Source of the DNA: Pyrrhoderma lamaoense
Taxonomy: Eukaryota > Basidiomycota > Agaricomycetes > Hymenochaetales > Hymenochaetaceae
Assembly (NCBI GenBank): GCA_002794735.1
Contig: NBAZ01000015.1
Location: forward strand, 248,001-312,000
DNA: 64,000 nucleotides
Reading direction: 5' to 3'
Numbering within the stretch: the first letter of the stretch is position 1; each line of letters begins with the position of its first letter. The notes below the pieces were generated by a model, which saw only the letters and a program-made list of their open reading frames with translations, ran no database searches and was not told where the DNA came from. The translations under genes and the position numbers were made by a program. Shown piece after piece: positions 1-10,085 of this stretch.

Positions 1-1607
1 CTTGTTCGTCACTACCTCAAACAGATATCTCATTCAAGCAAATCACCTACCATTAGTAATTTTACTACGATATCTGAATTAACCAAAAGCTTTGAGTTGT
101 AGGAGCTTGCCTAACTGTCTGATCGTTCTGATACCCCAACAACAATCCCACCAGCTTCTGATTGACTCGATACCTCCGATTGCTGACTACGTTGTGCTTC
201 AGTGAGATGACTAAAATTCCAAATAGTCAAAATGCGATCCTTGAGTTTAGTATATTGTAAACTATGGTTGCCGATGCTTAACGGAGAAAGGTACTATATC
301 GAATTTTATACAACCCTTTGGAATCTACCAGGTATCTTATAGTATCTTTATATTGAGCTTTATATCTTTTCTTGTATGCAAACCATGACAAGAAGACTCT
401 GTATATTAACCCTGAAGTATTGATGGGTCGATTATGGCAAGATTAAGAGATTTCTTCGCTTTGATATACTATTCTATCATCCAACACATTGATAATGAGG
501 AGATCAATAATCACATAAACCTGTATTAGCTATTGTAGATGGACAATTGGAGGTGTTGGCCCGGGTAGTGATTGTATAGGAGGCACTTTGAGTAATAGTA
601 GAAATTGGCTAAGTCGATCTGGATGCAGCGTTGGAGATACTTCTCAGACCAGCTGAGATTTTTGAAGACAAGTCCACAGTCAAGGAATCAGGTGAGATGA
701 TATCAAATGATGCAATTGTGTTGCTACTAGGTTCTGGTTGGAGCAATGATATTGTAGAATCCGTTTTATACGGAGGGTTATAGGTTGTTCCAGTATTTAC
801 CATTATTTTTGGACGATAAAATGATACATAAACGATAGTAAACAAGCTTTTCAAATCAGTAGAGGGAGACGAAGAAAGAAAGCACGTTGAACTTGAGCAT
901 AGACAACTGCTCTGGCTTTGCCAGATATACACTGATTCCTATCAAATATCCAAAACACTACGTATATACTTATAACATAGCTTTATTGTTATATATTGTA
1001 TAAAATAGATTTGTGGTTGGTGGAGCTTTTTACTTTTTAGAGGTTTTTACTAATTTCTGTACTTCAAATTCATCTGCCCCGCTACCTTTTGGTTATCTAA
1101 TTAGAGCCGCGTCTCGACGTGAACTGAACATAGTTATATAATCGGAAGGTAGCGGGTCAGGTGCGTCAGTCACGATGATTGATTGATATCGATCACGATT
1201 CTGGAAGATTATTCAGTGTCTCTTTGTCCTCTTACACTTTCCTCAAACTCCCTTGCTCACCTTGCTCATATCCATGTATAGTTTCGTGTCATTCGCCGCG
1301 GAGACTGCATCCTAGTAGCCTTTATACAGCGTATAGAGATCTTTAATAACCATCTCACATCTCGGCTATAACTGCCTTTCATAATCACTGCCTCAGCTCA
1401 CGACACGATCAGTGAGTTTACTTCATCAAACTATTGATTGGGAATTCAATGGTGTTGTTCTGTTGTAGTCTGTATGCTATTACTCAATTCTGATCTTAAC
1501 AGATATTCTGATTCATGGTGGTTCATTGAGATTCGTAAAGCAAGCAATTACAAATTACAAAGGAACGATGTCTTTTTATATTCAAAGTTGTATATATGGT
1601 GGTCATG
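1..1607. other. Intergenic DNA of unit 1, downstream of the first HMG gene
   Basis: No gene is supported here. A 107-codon open frame on the minus strand (932 to 609) lacks an ATG start and its counterpart in unit 2 is closed by stops. The stretch 1078-1156 holds an interrupted palindrome described separately. The block 1165-1420 is strongly conserved with unit 2 but shows no coding pattern. Confidence 0.6.
1078..1156. repeat. Interrupted inverted repeat (unit 1 copy)
   Basis: The arms cccgctacctt and aaggtagcggg flank a TTATCTAATTAGA centre. Compared with the unit 2 copy at 5848-5893, a 33-nt segment (about 1106-1138) interrupts the centre of the palindrome. It lies about 450 bp downstream of the HMG gene stop. 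Confidence 0.7.
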
Positions 1608-2607
1608 CTAACGAGAAGGGAAAGATGAAGATACAGAAAGCATATCGATAGAAAACAGTGACACCAGTGCAATGGTGATATAAATACGATGCAGGAATGA
1701 AATAGATATAAGAGTTGATTCACGACGAGAACGTCCAAGCCTCTCCAATATCGTCAAGGAGGCCATTTGTGCAAATCCCCTCAGGTAGAGGATATAACCT
1801 AGAGAAGGTCTCGTAATCCATATCCTCGACGCCGATGTGGCTTGGCTCATCATGCATTTGGTGGATTGGCGATGGGTTGGCTCCCTTGTGCTGAGAGGAG
1901 GGTCCACATTAGTGTATGGTCCGGTTTGGGACCATACATCGTCACTGGGCGTCCCGGATGGAAGCGGGTGTACCTGCTGGGGTGCAGGTAGGTCTCTTAT
2001 TGTCGACGATGAACCCGATGGTTCACCGTATGGGACCTGATACTTCAGCCGTGAATGAGTGGATTGTAGAGTCTCGGATGACGTTGATACTCACCTTTTT
2101 CGTTTCGTCTACGAATTTTAAAGTAGGATAATGGGGCAGGGAGTTGATAACACTCGGACCTGCATATTGAGGGTAATCTGAGATTTGAGATTGATTCATA
2201 TTTGAGAAATCCAATACTCGGATTTCCGGCTTTGAATCACGTTTCGAAGAGTTTGAATTGCTCTTCGCCTTTGAGCGTGTCCTCTTCTTCGGAACCTTTA
2301 GTTGGGGTGTCTTCCTCTTCTCAAGGTCTGCGAGCTGGTAATACTCGTCTTTTTTCTCCGCAGACAGATCCTCCCACAAACGGGCAGCGTACCTCGATAC
2401 GACCTGCTGCTTTGTATCCGGAGGGAACTTTACGTTCCGAACGACGACCTTTCGGAATATGAAGAATGCGTTCATTGGCTTCTTGAACGCTGGGGCTGTA
2501 TCTAGGAGAGATTGGAGGAGTCAGAAACTACAAAACTATATTCACTTAGAAGGACGTGATGACATACTGGCAACAGCGGTACAACTTGTATCTTGGCTCG
2601 AGGACAT
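1608..2607 (-). CDS. HMG-box transcription factor, tandem copy 1
   Basis: Three exons on the minus strand: 2607-2568, 2501-2095 and 2036-1608, with splice phases that close. As read it encodes 291 residues. Residues about 19-85 form an HMG box (FKKPMNAFFIFRK, then YAARLWEDLSAEKKDEYYQLA), the DNA-bending fold of the MATA_HMG/Sox type, followed by a basic KKRTRSKAKS stretch, so a nuclear DNA-binding role is expected. It is a paralogue of the gene at 6450-7324. The last exon is odd: after EPT the frame differs by one base from copy 2, at a CCC run near 1885, and reads a different C-terminal tail to a TAG at 1608. The alternative frame keeps the copy 2 tail (DMDYETFSRLYPLPEG) and stops at 1720. 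This may be a real frameshift or a one-base homopolymer error. The targets are unknown; a mating-type role cannot be inferred without flanking markers. Confidence 0.85.
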
Positions 2608-3790
2608 TGTGAAGTAGCTGATAGAGATGAGTAGGGATGATAGAGAGTACGTTGTATTGATGATTGGGGAGTTCAATTTCTGCTCTTCTGGGTTGTACCA
2701 TCACAGTTTTTATACTTCTCGTAGGAGGCCCATTGTGATATTCTAAATATAGGTTAGATCTCTAGACTTCATTGTCTTGTGCGCTTGAGCCTTCCAACCG
2801 TTATACACTTTCAAACCACCATTAATTGAATAGGATATTAAATCAATAGAAAGACAATGAACTAACTCTTGACAATAAACAATTTCATTATGCGAAGCTC
2901 TCGCTGATGGTCTGAAAAATCGGAATCTCGTGTTTGTAAAGAGATGGTGAGTTTTTTTATAATTCATTGTTCGTTACAATGAATGAACAATGCGGTACTG
3001 ACACATGTTTTCCATGAATGAGCTCTGGTCTTACTGTAAACACAGGCCTAGACCTGCCATCCGAGGTCGATTATAATGAGGGTGCTGTGTGCATCATGTA
3101 AATGTTTCGAATTTCCACTGTGACTCCAGAGGTGTTGTTCGAGCTCTTATCAGCAGGATCTGCTAGCTGTATCTACAGTTGGGTACTCGAACAGATTTAT
3201 AATGCTTGAAGTGACTTTATGCTACCGCGACCAATAAGTCAAGAAAGAGGCATTCGGATCTTCTGTACCAAGTAATCGAGGTTTAGAACTTTAAGATGCT
3301 TTTGATGTATTGTTGCCGAGCGCTACTCTCTTTCTTATTTGAAGTAGGCTCCTCGGCCACGTAAACAGTATTAACATCTAACTCTGCTATACGAGGTAAA
3401 TGAAAAAAACCTTCGAGAAAAATAACTAAATTGCAATTGAGCTCGAGGCGGTATATAATCAAACCACTGAGTTATACTATTTATCGATCGTCTTCAGCTT
3501 TCAGGCTCTGATTAGATTGATAACCTCTGAGACGGTATTACTTGGTTCCCCACTACCACCTGATATATTTCTCATTTGTGAGGAAGTTGTTATATGTTCT
3601 TCGGCTTTCATATATGTTTACGTTGATTCGACTCCAGCAGGTTGTTTGAGGAAGAGAAGAATACCGGTTGTATCTATCGTGTGGATCCCGCTGTGGGTTT
3701 CCTTTGAGACTTCCTGCTCTCCCCTAGGTCTCGATCATTGCAAAACTCGATGTTCAGCATAATCCAATAGAAATTTACTTTCTCAGATTA

Positions 3791-4371
3791 ACTGCTTTTA
3801 AAACTTAACTTAAGGTCGGGTTGGTCCTTTTTGTCGTGCTTAGTGGTTAGAACTTGGGGTTTAGAGTCTGCTTACACCAGACACGATGCTCTGGCTCAGG
3901 TTTGAGGGCTAAATAGCGAGTAACTCGACTTCGGCCGGAGCGTAGAGGAAGATAGAGACATTGAGGCGAGCTGAGACTTCACAGACTAGTAAAAGCAGTA
4001 GAAACGTATAGAACAGAATCCCGATCGAGGCTGTAGTTTGAGATAAAAGTGTATGTATCTCGGTCCGCCCGGACGACTTGCAGTACGGTCAGAGCGTTAC
4101 AAGCGCGTCCGGGCAGCTTAATAAAGCTGCAGAGTAGTAAATAAAGAGTACAGGCGACTATCAGAGAGCTTATTCGGAGAAGGAACGGGGAGACATGTAA
4201 GCGAACCCTATCCTCGAGTAAGAGTAGAAAGTGAAGCAAAATAATAAGAGAAGTGGGCCAGAAGCGCGGCCGAGAGTAAGGAAATATAGTAGTGATGGAC
4301 TCTCTGGGCAAGTTACAAAGTGCATTTGGAATACACTACGACCGACTATCTACTTAGTTGGTCCTACATTG
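3791..4371 (+). mobile_element. Candidate SINE-like insertion in unit 1
   Basis: Unit 2 runs directly from tttactttta to the sequence matching gattgcactag, while unit 1 has about 580 extra bases here. The insert is less AT-rich than its surroundings. Near its left end it has a tRNA-gene-like A box (tagtggttagaacttgg, from 3841) and, about 60 bases on, a weak B box (ggtttgag, 3899-3906). It also has a perfect 9-bp inverted repeat (gcccggacg 4067-4075; cgtccgggc 4106-4114). The flanks resemble each other (attaactgc and ttgattgc) but a clean target-site duplication is not proven. The presence/absence difference is seen directly; the SINE label is inference. Confidence 0.4.
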
Positions 4372-5847
4372 TTGATTGCACTAGTTCCAATAGCTACAAC
4401 CAATGAATCCTCTAATACCAATTCTCGGAGTATACCGTGACATCCGTCAGTCTGAGCTAACTTTTATTTTATAATTTGATAATCGCTTTATATGATCGTT
4501 GACAACTCGTATCTAAATATTGTGTTTACCAAGTTCTGTATGCACATTTGTTCTCTTCCATATATATCATGAGCCAATATGAGGGAAACCACAGTGGACA
4601 AATCGATAAGGGTAACACCATCAAAGCGAGGATGTAGTGAGCTCAGAAGCACTGAGGAAGAGGATTTGGAATGTTCAAAGACGGACGAGATACGGGGATC
4701 TCCTCTTTTCTGGTGGTAAAAGCTCCCTTGTGTGGAATTAGAGGGTATAGACTGGTTTGGAGTTGCTGTGCAGATGCATATGCGTGTTATTGGAGGATAC
4801 AATCATGCCCTTAGAGTATATGAAAGGAGTAGCAGCATTATGCTCACAATATCCGGATTTCGGCAATTATATGTAAAATTTGTATTTTCTTCTTTTTTTT
4901 CTATGATGTCTAGGATGCTCATGTTCCAAGTTTCCTTAGATTGGTTAGTAATGGAATTCTCTATATCATCAGAGCGGTTCCGATCCATATTATCCGCAAC
5001 TATCTCAAGTGGGTATTTCAATCAAGTAGACTACCTACCATCTGTGTATGATCTGGTACTTATATCATGACATCTCGATTACCCGGGGGCTGTGCGCTGT
5101 AATAGTTTGTACAGGGATATCTAGCCCGGCCGACCCTTCTTATTACCCAACAACACTCCCAGAGCTCCGTAATGTCTAGATAGCTCTGATTGCTGACTCT
5201 GATCCCATAAATATCGATGGGGATGTCGTGGCAAGAGGAAGAGGTAATACTGCTTAAATATAATAGTCTATCAGCAAACACATTTGAGTACATCACTAAT
5301 TACACAAACTTGTGTTAGCTAAAGTATACGGGGAACCGGAGGTCCTGAGCTGAATGCGATTGTATGGGAGGCGCTTTGAGTATTCAAGTCGATCTGGATG
5401 TAGCGGATGTGCTTATCAGACTAGATGAGGTCTCTGGAGACAAGCCCACAGTCGAGAACTCAAATAAGGAGATTTTCGTTGACACAATCGTGTTGCTACT
5501 AAGATCTGATTGAAGCGGTTATATTATCATTCCTGTTTTATACGTAGGGCTATAGTATGTTCTAATATCCGCTATCGTTTAGGGACGATGAAGTGATACG
5601 TGTATGATAGTAAACAAGGTTTTCAAATATAGAAAGGGATATGAAGAAATAAAACACGTTAAGCTTAATCATAGACAACTACTCTAGCTTTGCAAGATCT
5701 ACATCGATTCCTATCAAATATCCATATCACACCACGTATATATAACATTGATCCTGAGTACTGTATCTGGCACCAAGTTGAAACTTAATGGTGAAGCTTT
5801 AACTTGTAAAGAACTATAAGCTATTTCTGTACTTCAAATTCATCTAC

Positions 5848-5893
5848 CCCGCTACCTTTTGGTTATCTAATTAGATAATCGGAAGGTAGCGGG
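5848..5893. repeat. 46-nt near-perfect palindrome (hairpin)
   Basis: The sequence starts with cccgctacctt, ends with aaggtagcggg and is centred on the perfect palindrome ttatctaattagataa (5863-5878). Only the four bases next to the outer arms fail to match. It lies about 560 bp downstream of the HMG copy 2 stop codon. It could form a cruciform or a transcript hairpin; its function is unknown. Confidence 0.85.
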
Positions 5894-6449
5894 TCAGGTG
5901 CGATGATTGATTGATATCGATCACGATTCTGGAAGATTATTCAGTGTCTCTTTGTCCTCTTACACTTTCCTCGAACTCCCTTGCTCACCATTGCTCATAT
6001 CCATGTATAGTTTCGTGTCATTCGCCGCGGAGACTGCATCCTAGTAGCCTTTACACAATGTATAGAGATCTTTGTTCACCATCTCACATCTCGGTCTATA
6101 GCTGCTTTTCATAATCACCGCCTCAGCTCACTACACGAACAGTGAGTCAGTCCACTTCATCAGTTTATTGATATAGCTCCCAGTGGTGTTGTCCTGCTGT
6201 AGTCTGTACGCTATTACTCACTTCTGATCTTGACAGATCTTCTGTTTATTGGTGGTATATCGAGGACTGTAAAGTAAGTGATTACAAATTACAAAGGAAC
6301 AATGTCTTTTTATATTCAAAGTTGCATAAATGGTGAGCCATGCTAAAGAGAAGGGAAAAATGAAGGTACAGAAAATAGATCGATAAAAAAACAGTGATAT
6401 CGATTCAATGGTAATATAAATACGAAAGCAAGAGGGAAACGGGCATGCT

Positions 6450-7324
6450 TCAATGCACGGATGACCAAGCTTCTTCGATATCGTCGAAGAGGTCTACAGG
6501 GCAAGTACCCTCCGGTAGAGGGTATAACCTAGAGAAGGTCTCGTAATCCATATCCGCGATGCTGATCTGGCTTGGCTCATCATGCATTTGGTGGATTGGC
6601 GATGGAGTTGGCTCCACTGTGCTGGGAGGAAAGTCCACATCAGTGTATGGTCCGGTTTGGGACCATACATCGTCACTGGGCGTCCCGGATGGAAGCGGGT
6701 GTACCTGCTGGGGTGCAGGTAGGCTCCTTATTGATGACGATGAACCCGATGGTTCACCGTACAGGGCCTGGTACTTCAGCAGCGAATGAGTTAATGGTAG
6801 AGCCTCGGATGACGTTGATACTCACCTTTTTCGTTTCATCCACAAATTTTAAATTAGGATAATGGGTCAGGGTGTTGATATCACTCGGACCTACATATTG
6901 AGGGTAATCTGATGTTTGATTTTGATGCGCTGCTGAGAAATCCAATACTCGGATTTCCGGCCTTGCACCGCGTTTTGAAGTCTTCGACTTTGCCTTTGAG
7001 CGCGTCCGTTTCTTCGGCTCCTTTGGTCGGGGATCCTTCCTCTTCTCAATGTCCGCGAGCTTGTAGTATTCATTTTGCTTCTCGGCGGACATCTCCCCCC
7101 ATAAACGCGCAGCATATTTAGATATGTCCCGCTGCCTGGTATCTGGAGGGAAGTTGACATTGTTTAGGACGTTCTTTCGGAACAGAAAGAATGCGTTCAG
7201 AGGCTTCTTAAACGCTGTAACCGTATCTAAGAGAGAGTTAGAGATTACTTAATTATATCAATCCAGAAGGATCTGATGACATACTGGTGGCAGCGGTGTC
7301 TCGCGTATCTTGGTTTGATGACAT
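6450..7324 (-). CDS. HMG-box transcription factor, tandem copy 2
   Basis: Three exons on the minus strand (7324-7285, 7226-6826, 6767-6450) give an uninterrupted 252-residue protein with exact splice phases. The introns are GTATGT...TTAG and GTGAGT...CCAG. An HMG box spans about residues 19-85 (FKKPLNAFFLFRK, then YAARLWGEMSAEKQNEYYKLA), followed by the basic patch KKRTRSKAKS and a Ser/Pro-rich C-terminus ending in an acidic, aromatic segment (ADMDYETFSRLYPLPEG, DLFDDIEEAW), which could be an activation surface. A DNA-binding regulator is the sound call; its targets are unknown. The start chosen is the ATG shared with copy 1; an upstream in-frame ATG exists at 7435 but is not shared. This copy is intact, unlike copy 1. 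Confidence 0.9.
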
Positions 7325-9093
7325 AGTAGAAAGTTGTTGGAAGGTGGAGATGGTAGAGAGTACGTTGTATGGATGGTTGGGGAGGTCAGTTTCTGCTCTT
7401 CTGGGTTGTATCATCACAGTTTTTATACTTCTCATAGGAGGCCCATCGTGATATTTTTAATTATAGGGTGGGTATCAGGACTTCATTGTCTCGCGCGCTT
7501 GAGCCTTCCAACCTTTGTACAACTTCAAACCACCATCAATTGAATAGGATATTAAAACCGATAGAAAAAGAACGAAACAATGAGGAGTATGACGCGTATA
7601 CTCTATGGCTTTCTAATTTTCATTTTATATCCCAATTGTCTTTTTCTTGAATGTATGCTCTGCAAGAATCAGAATATTATATTTTCGAGAGTAATCGGGA
7701 GATTTGCCACGAAGCATAACCTTCCCCGTGTGATGAACTCTTGATAACTCCCATTATACGAAACTGATGGACTGTGAATCCAGATTCTCGTGTGTTTGTG
7801 AAGAGACAATGAATGAATAATGTGGTGTTGACGCATGTTTTCCATGATTGAGTTTGTGGTTTCTGCTATAAACAAAGACCTAAAGTTACCGTCCAAGGTT
7901 GACTATAATGAGAGTGCTATGTGCATCAGGTAACCGATTCGAATTTCATTGTAACTCCAAATGGGTTGTTCAAGCTCTTATCAGCACGATCTGCTCGCTG
8001 TATATAGCTGGGTACTTGAGCGGAAACACAGTGCTTGAAGTGGTTTGATGCTATTGCGATCGACAAGTCACGAAAGCGGCATCCGTTTCTTCTGTTTTAA
8101 GTAAAAGGAGATTATGGACCATAATATACGCTTGATATTATGTTGAACAGTGCTACCTCATTTTATTCTATTGGTATAAGCTCATCTTGTGCACGTAAAC
8201 AGTGACAACATCTGACTCTGCTGTATGGGATAAAGAAGAAGAAACCCTCCGGAAACTACAACTACAATTCATTGAGCTTGATGCGGTATATCATCGAACC
8301 ACCGAGTTATTATACTTATAGATAGTCTTCATCTCCTGAGCTCGAGCTCCGATGGACTTATAACCTCGGAAACGGTGCTACTTGATCTCCCATAGCCACT
8401 TGATATATTTTTCTTTGGAGAGATTGTTATTTGTCCTTCAGATCCTAACTATACTTACAATGTTGCAAATTCCAAAGGCTGAATTAAGAAGCAAATGATA
8501 CCGGGTGCATCTATCGTGTCGTTCCTGTCTCGGGTTTCTACAAAACCTTCCTGCTCTCCTCCAGGCTTCAATCATCGCGTTTGTCGAAGTTCAGCACAAT
8601 CTATTAGAGTTTTACTTTTAGTTTAATGATTGTACTGATACCCATAATTATAACCAATGAAACCACTAATATATCGAAGTGTGTCGTGACATTCGTATGC
8701 CTGAGCTTAGTTTAGGTTTGATAATCGATGTATATAGTCGTTTTGATAACTCGTATCTGTGGAATGTAGTTTCCAAGTCTGTATTCACATATACTATCTT
8801 CTATATAAACAACAGCCGATATGAGGAAACCACAGTGAACAGATCGATAACGGCAATAATATCGAAGTGAGGAAGGTGTGAGCTCTGAGATGCTAGGAAG
8901 AGGATATATGAGCATGAATATATGCAAAGAAGGCCGAGATACGGCGAGCTCCTCTTTCCGGTGATAAAAGCGCTCTTGTGCGGAAATAAAGGATATAGAC
9001 TAGCATAGGACTGATGTGTAAATGCATACGCATATTATCGGAGGGAACAATCCCGCCATTAGAGTATATGAAAGGAGTATGAAATACTTCTGG
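7325..9093. other. 5' flank of HMG copy 2 and unit 2 intergenic DNA
   Basis: No supported gene. It aligns with 2608-3790 and 4372-4800 of unit 1 without the SINE-like insert. It presumably includes the HMG promoter next to 7324. Confidence 0.5.
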
Positions 9094-9412
9094 CTATTGG
9101 AAACCGACTCTGTGTCTCGAGTGAGCCAGAAGTCACAGATACTACATCTACATATCAATATATAATATATGATAAACCAGTTGCATGCAGGAATATATAG
9201 CTTGTTTTAAGGCATAATCGTAGGGACGATATGTTGAAGGTTAGTTTGAGAAGCTGCGAAAGAATTTCTACTTACACAGTTCAAATTCTTATACCACTCA
9301 GCGATTTACTGGGAATAGTCATACTATCTATTTTAGCTAGATATGAGCATATACGTCACTTTTAATGACTTTAACAATAGTTTACTAGCTCGTACAAGCT
9401 CTACAAGAGTTG
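9094..9412. other. About 320-bp indel present in unit 2 only
   Basis: Unit 1 passes from gtatatgaaaggagta straight to the sequence matching gcaacattattttcgg, while unit 2 has about 320 more bases. Near its left end is an inverted repeat, acttctggct and agccagaagt, separated by about 30 bases. It may be an insertion here or a deletion in unit 1. Confidence 0.45.
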
Positions 9413-9465
9413 TAGCACAGTAGCAACATTATTTTCGGTAGTTACATGATAACTTGTGATATTTC

Positions 9466-10085
9466 TTTTTTTTTCTATGATGTCTAGGATGCACAGGTTC
9501 CGAGTTTCCTTAGTTTGGTTAGTAATGGAATTCTCTACATCATCAAAGTGGTTTCGATCTATCTTGTTCGTTACTATCTCAATTGGATATCTCAATCAAG
9601 TAGACTACCTACCATCCGTAGTTGATCTAGTATTTTTACCACGATATCTCAATGAACCAGTAGCTGTGCGTTGCAGGAGCTTTCTATAAGGGAAGCTCAA
9701 CCTATCCGACTGTTTTGATACGCAGACAACAATACCATCTGCTGTGAATCGACTAGATATATCTGATCGTTGACTACGTTGTGTATCAGTGAGATGACTA
9801 TCATTCATTGAGGTGGCAACGTGATCCCTGATTCTAGTATATGGTTGCCCGTGCTGAACGGAGAAAGGTATCATATCGAAGGGTTTATCAGTCCTTGGAA
9901 TTTACTACTAATGTGAGTTTTATAGAGCTTCTTGTGGGCAAACCATGACAGGACACACTATCCCGAAATATACATATCGCACTACGTATATATAACATAG
10001 CTTCTTAGTTATATATCTGGACCATATTAATATGCGATTGAAGTTATCTACATCTTAGAGACTTTCATTACTTTCCGTGCCTCAA
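9466..10085. repeat. Partial third copy of the tandem unit
   Basis: This stretch starts with the same anchor as unit 2 and follows the first kilobase of unit 1 (for example gtagactacctacc near 9600, and atatataacatagctt near 9990 matching about 965). Similarity fades near 10085, before the position where an HMG gene would lie, so this copy is truncated or replaced. Confidence 0.65.

Larger units (their letters stand above)
1..4860. repeat. Tandem segmental duplication, unit 1 (left edge outside window)
   Basis: The sequence from the window start to about 4860 aligns in order with 4861-9465, including intergenic DNA. Shared anchors include the stretch around 1-60 (again at about 4990-5050 and 9560-9620), the HMG-box gene, the block at 1165-1420 (again at 5900-6140, about 90 percent identical by eye) and the T-run followed by ctatgatgtctaggatg at 4901 and 9474. 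Noncoding parts are about as similar as coding parts, which suggests a fairly recent duplication. The boundaries are approximate. Confidence 0.8.
2608..6449. other. Intergenic DNA between the two HMG genes
   Basis: No supported gene. It contains the 5' flank of HMG copy 1, the SINE-like insertion at about 3791-4371, the unit 1/unit 2 junction near 4860, the hairpin at 5848-5893 and the conserved noncoding block at 5900-6140. Open frames here lack ATG starts or are not conserved as proteins between units. Confidence 0.5.
4861..9465. repeat. Tandem segmental duplication, unit 2
   Basis: This is the second copy of the unit carrying the HMG gene at 6450-7324. The offset to unit 1 is 4717 bases at the HMG start codons and about 4573 bases between the ctatgatgtctaggatg anchors; the difference is explained by indels including 3791-4371 and 9094-9412. 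Confidence 0.8.

Noticed and set aside
609..932. 107-codon open frame on the minus strand
   Set aside because: It has no ATG and the corresponding stretch of unit 2 contains stop codons in that frame.
4803..5021. Similar minus-strand open frames repeated at the edge of each HMG unit (also 9401-9595 and 1-33)
   Set aside because: The frames start with TTG in two copies, and differences between copies fall on all codon positions alike, with no third-position excess. They look like conserved noncoding DNA of the repeat.
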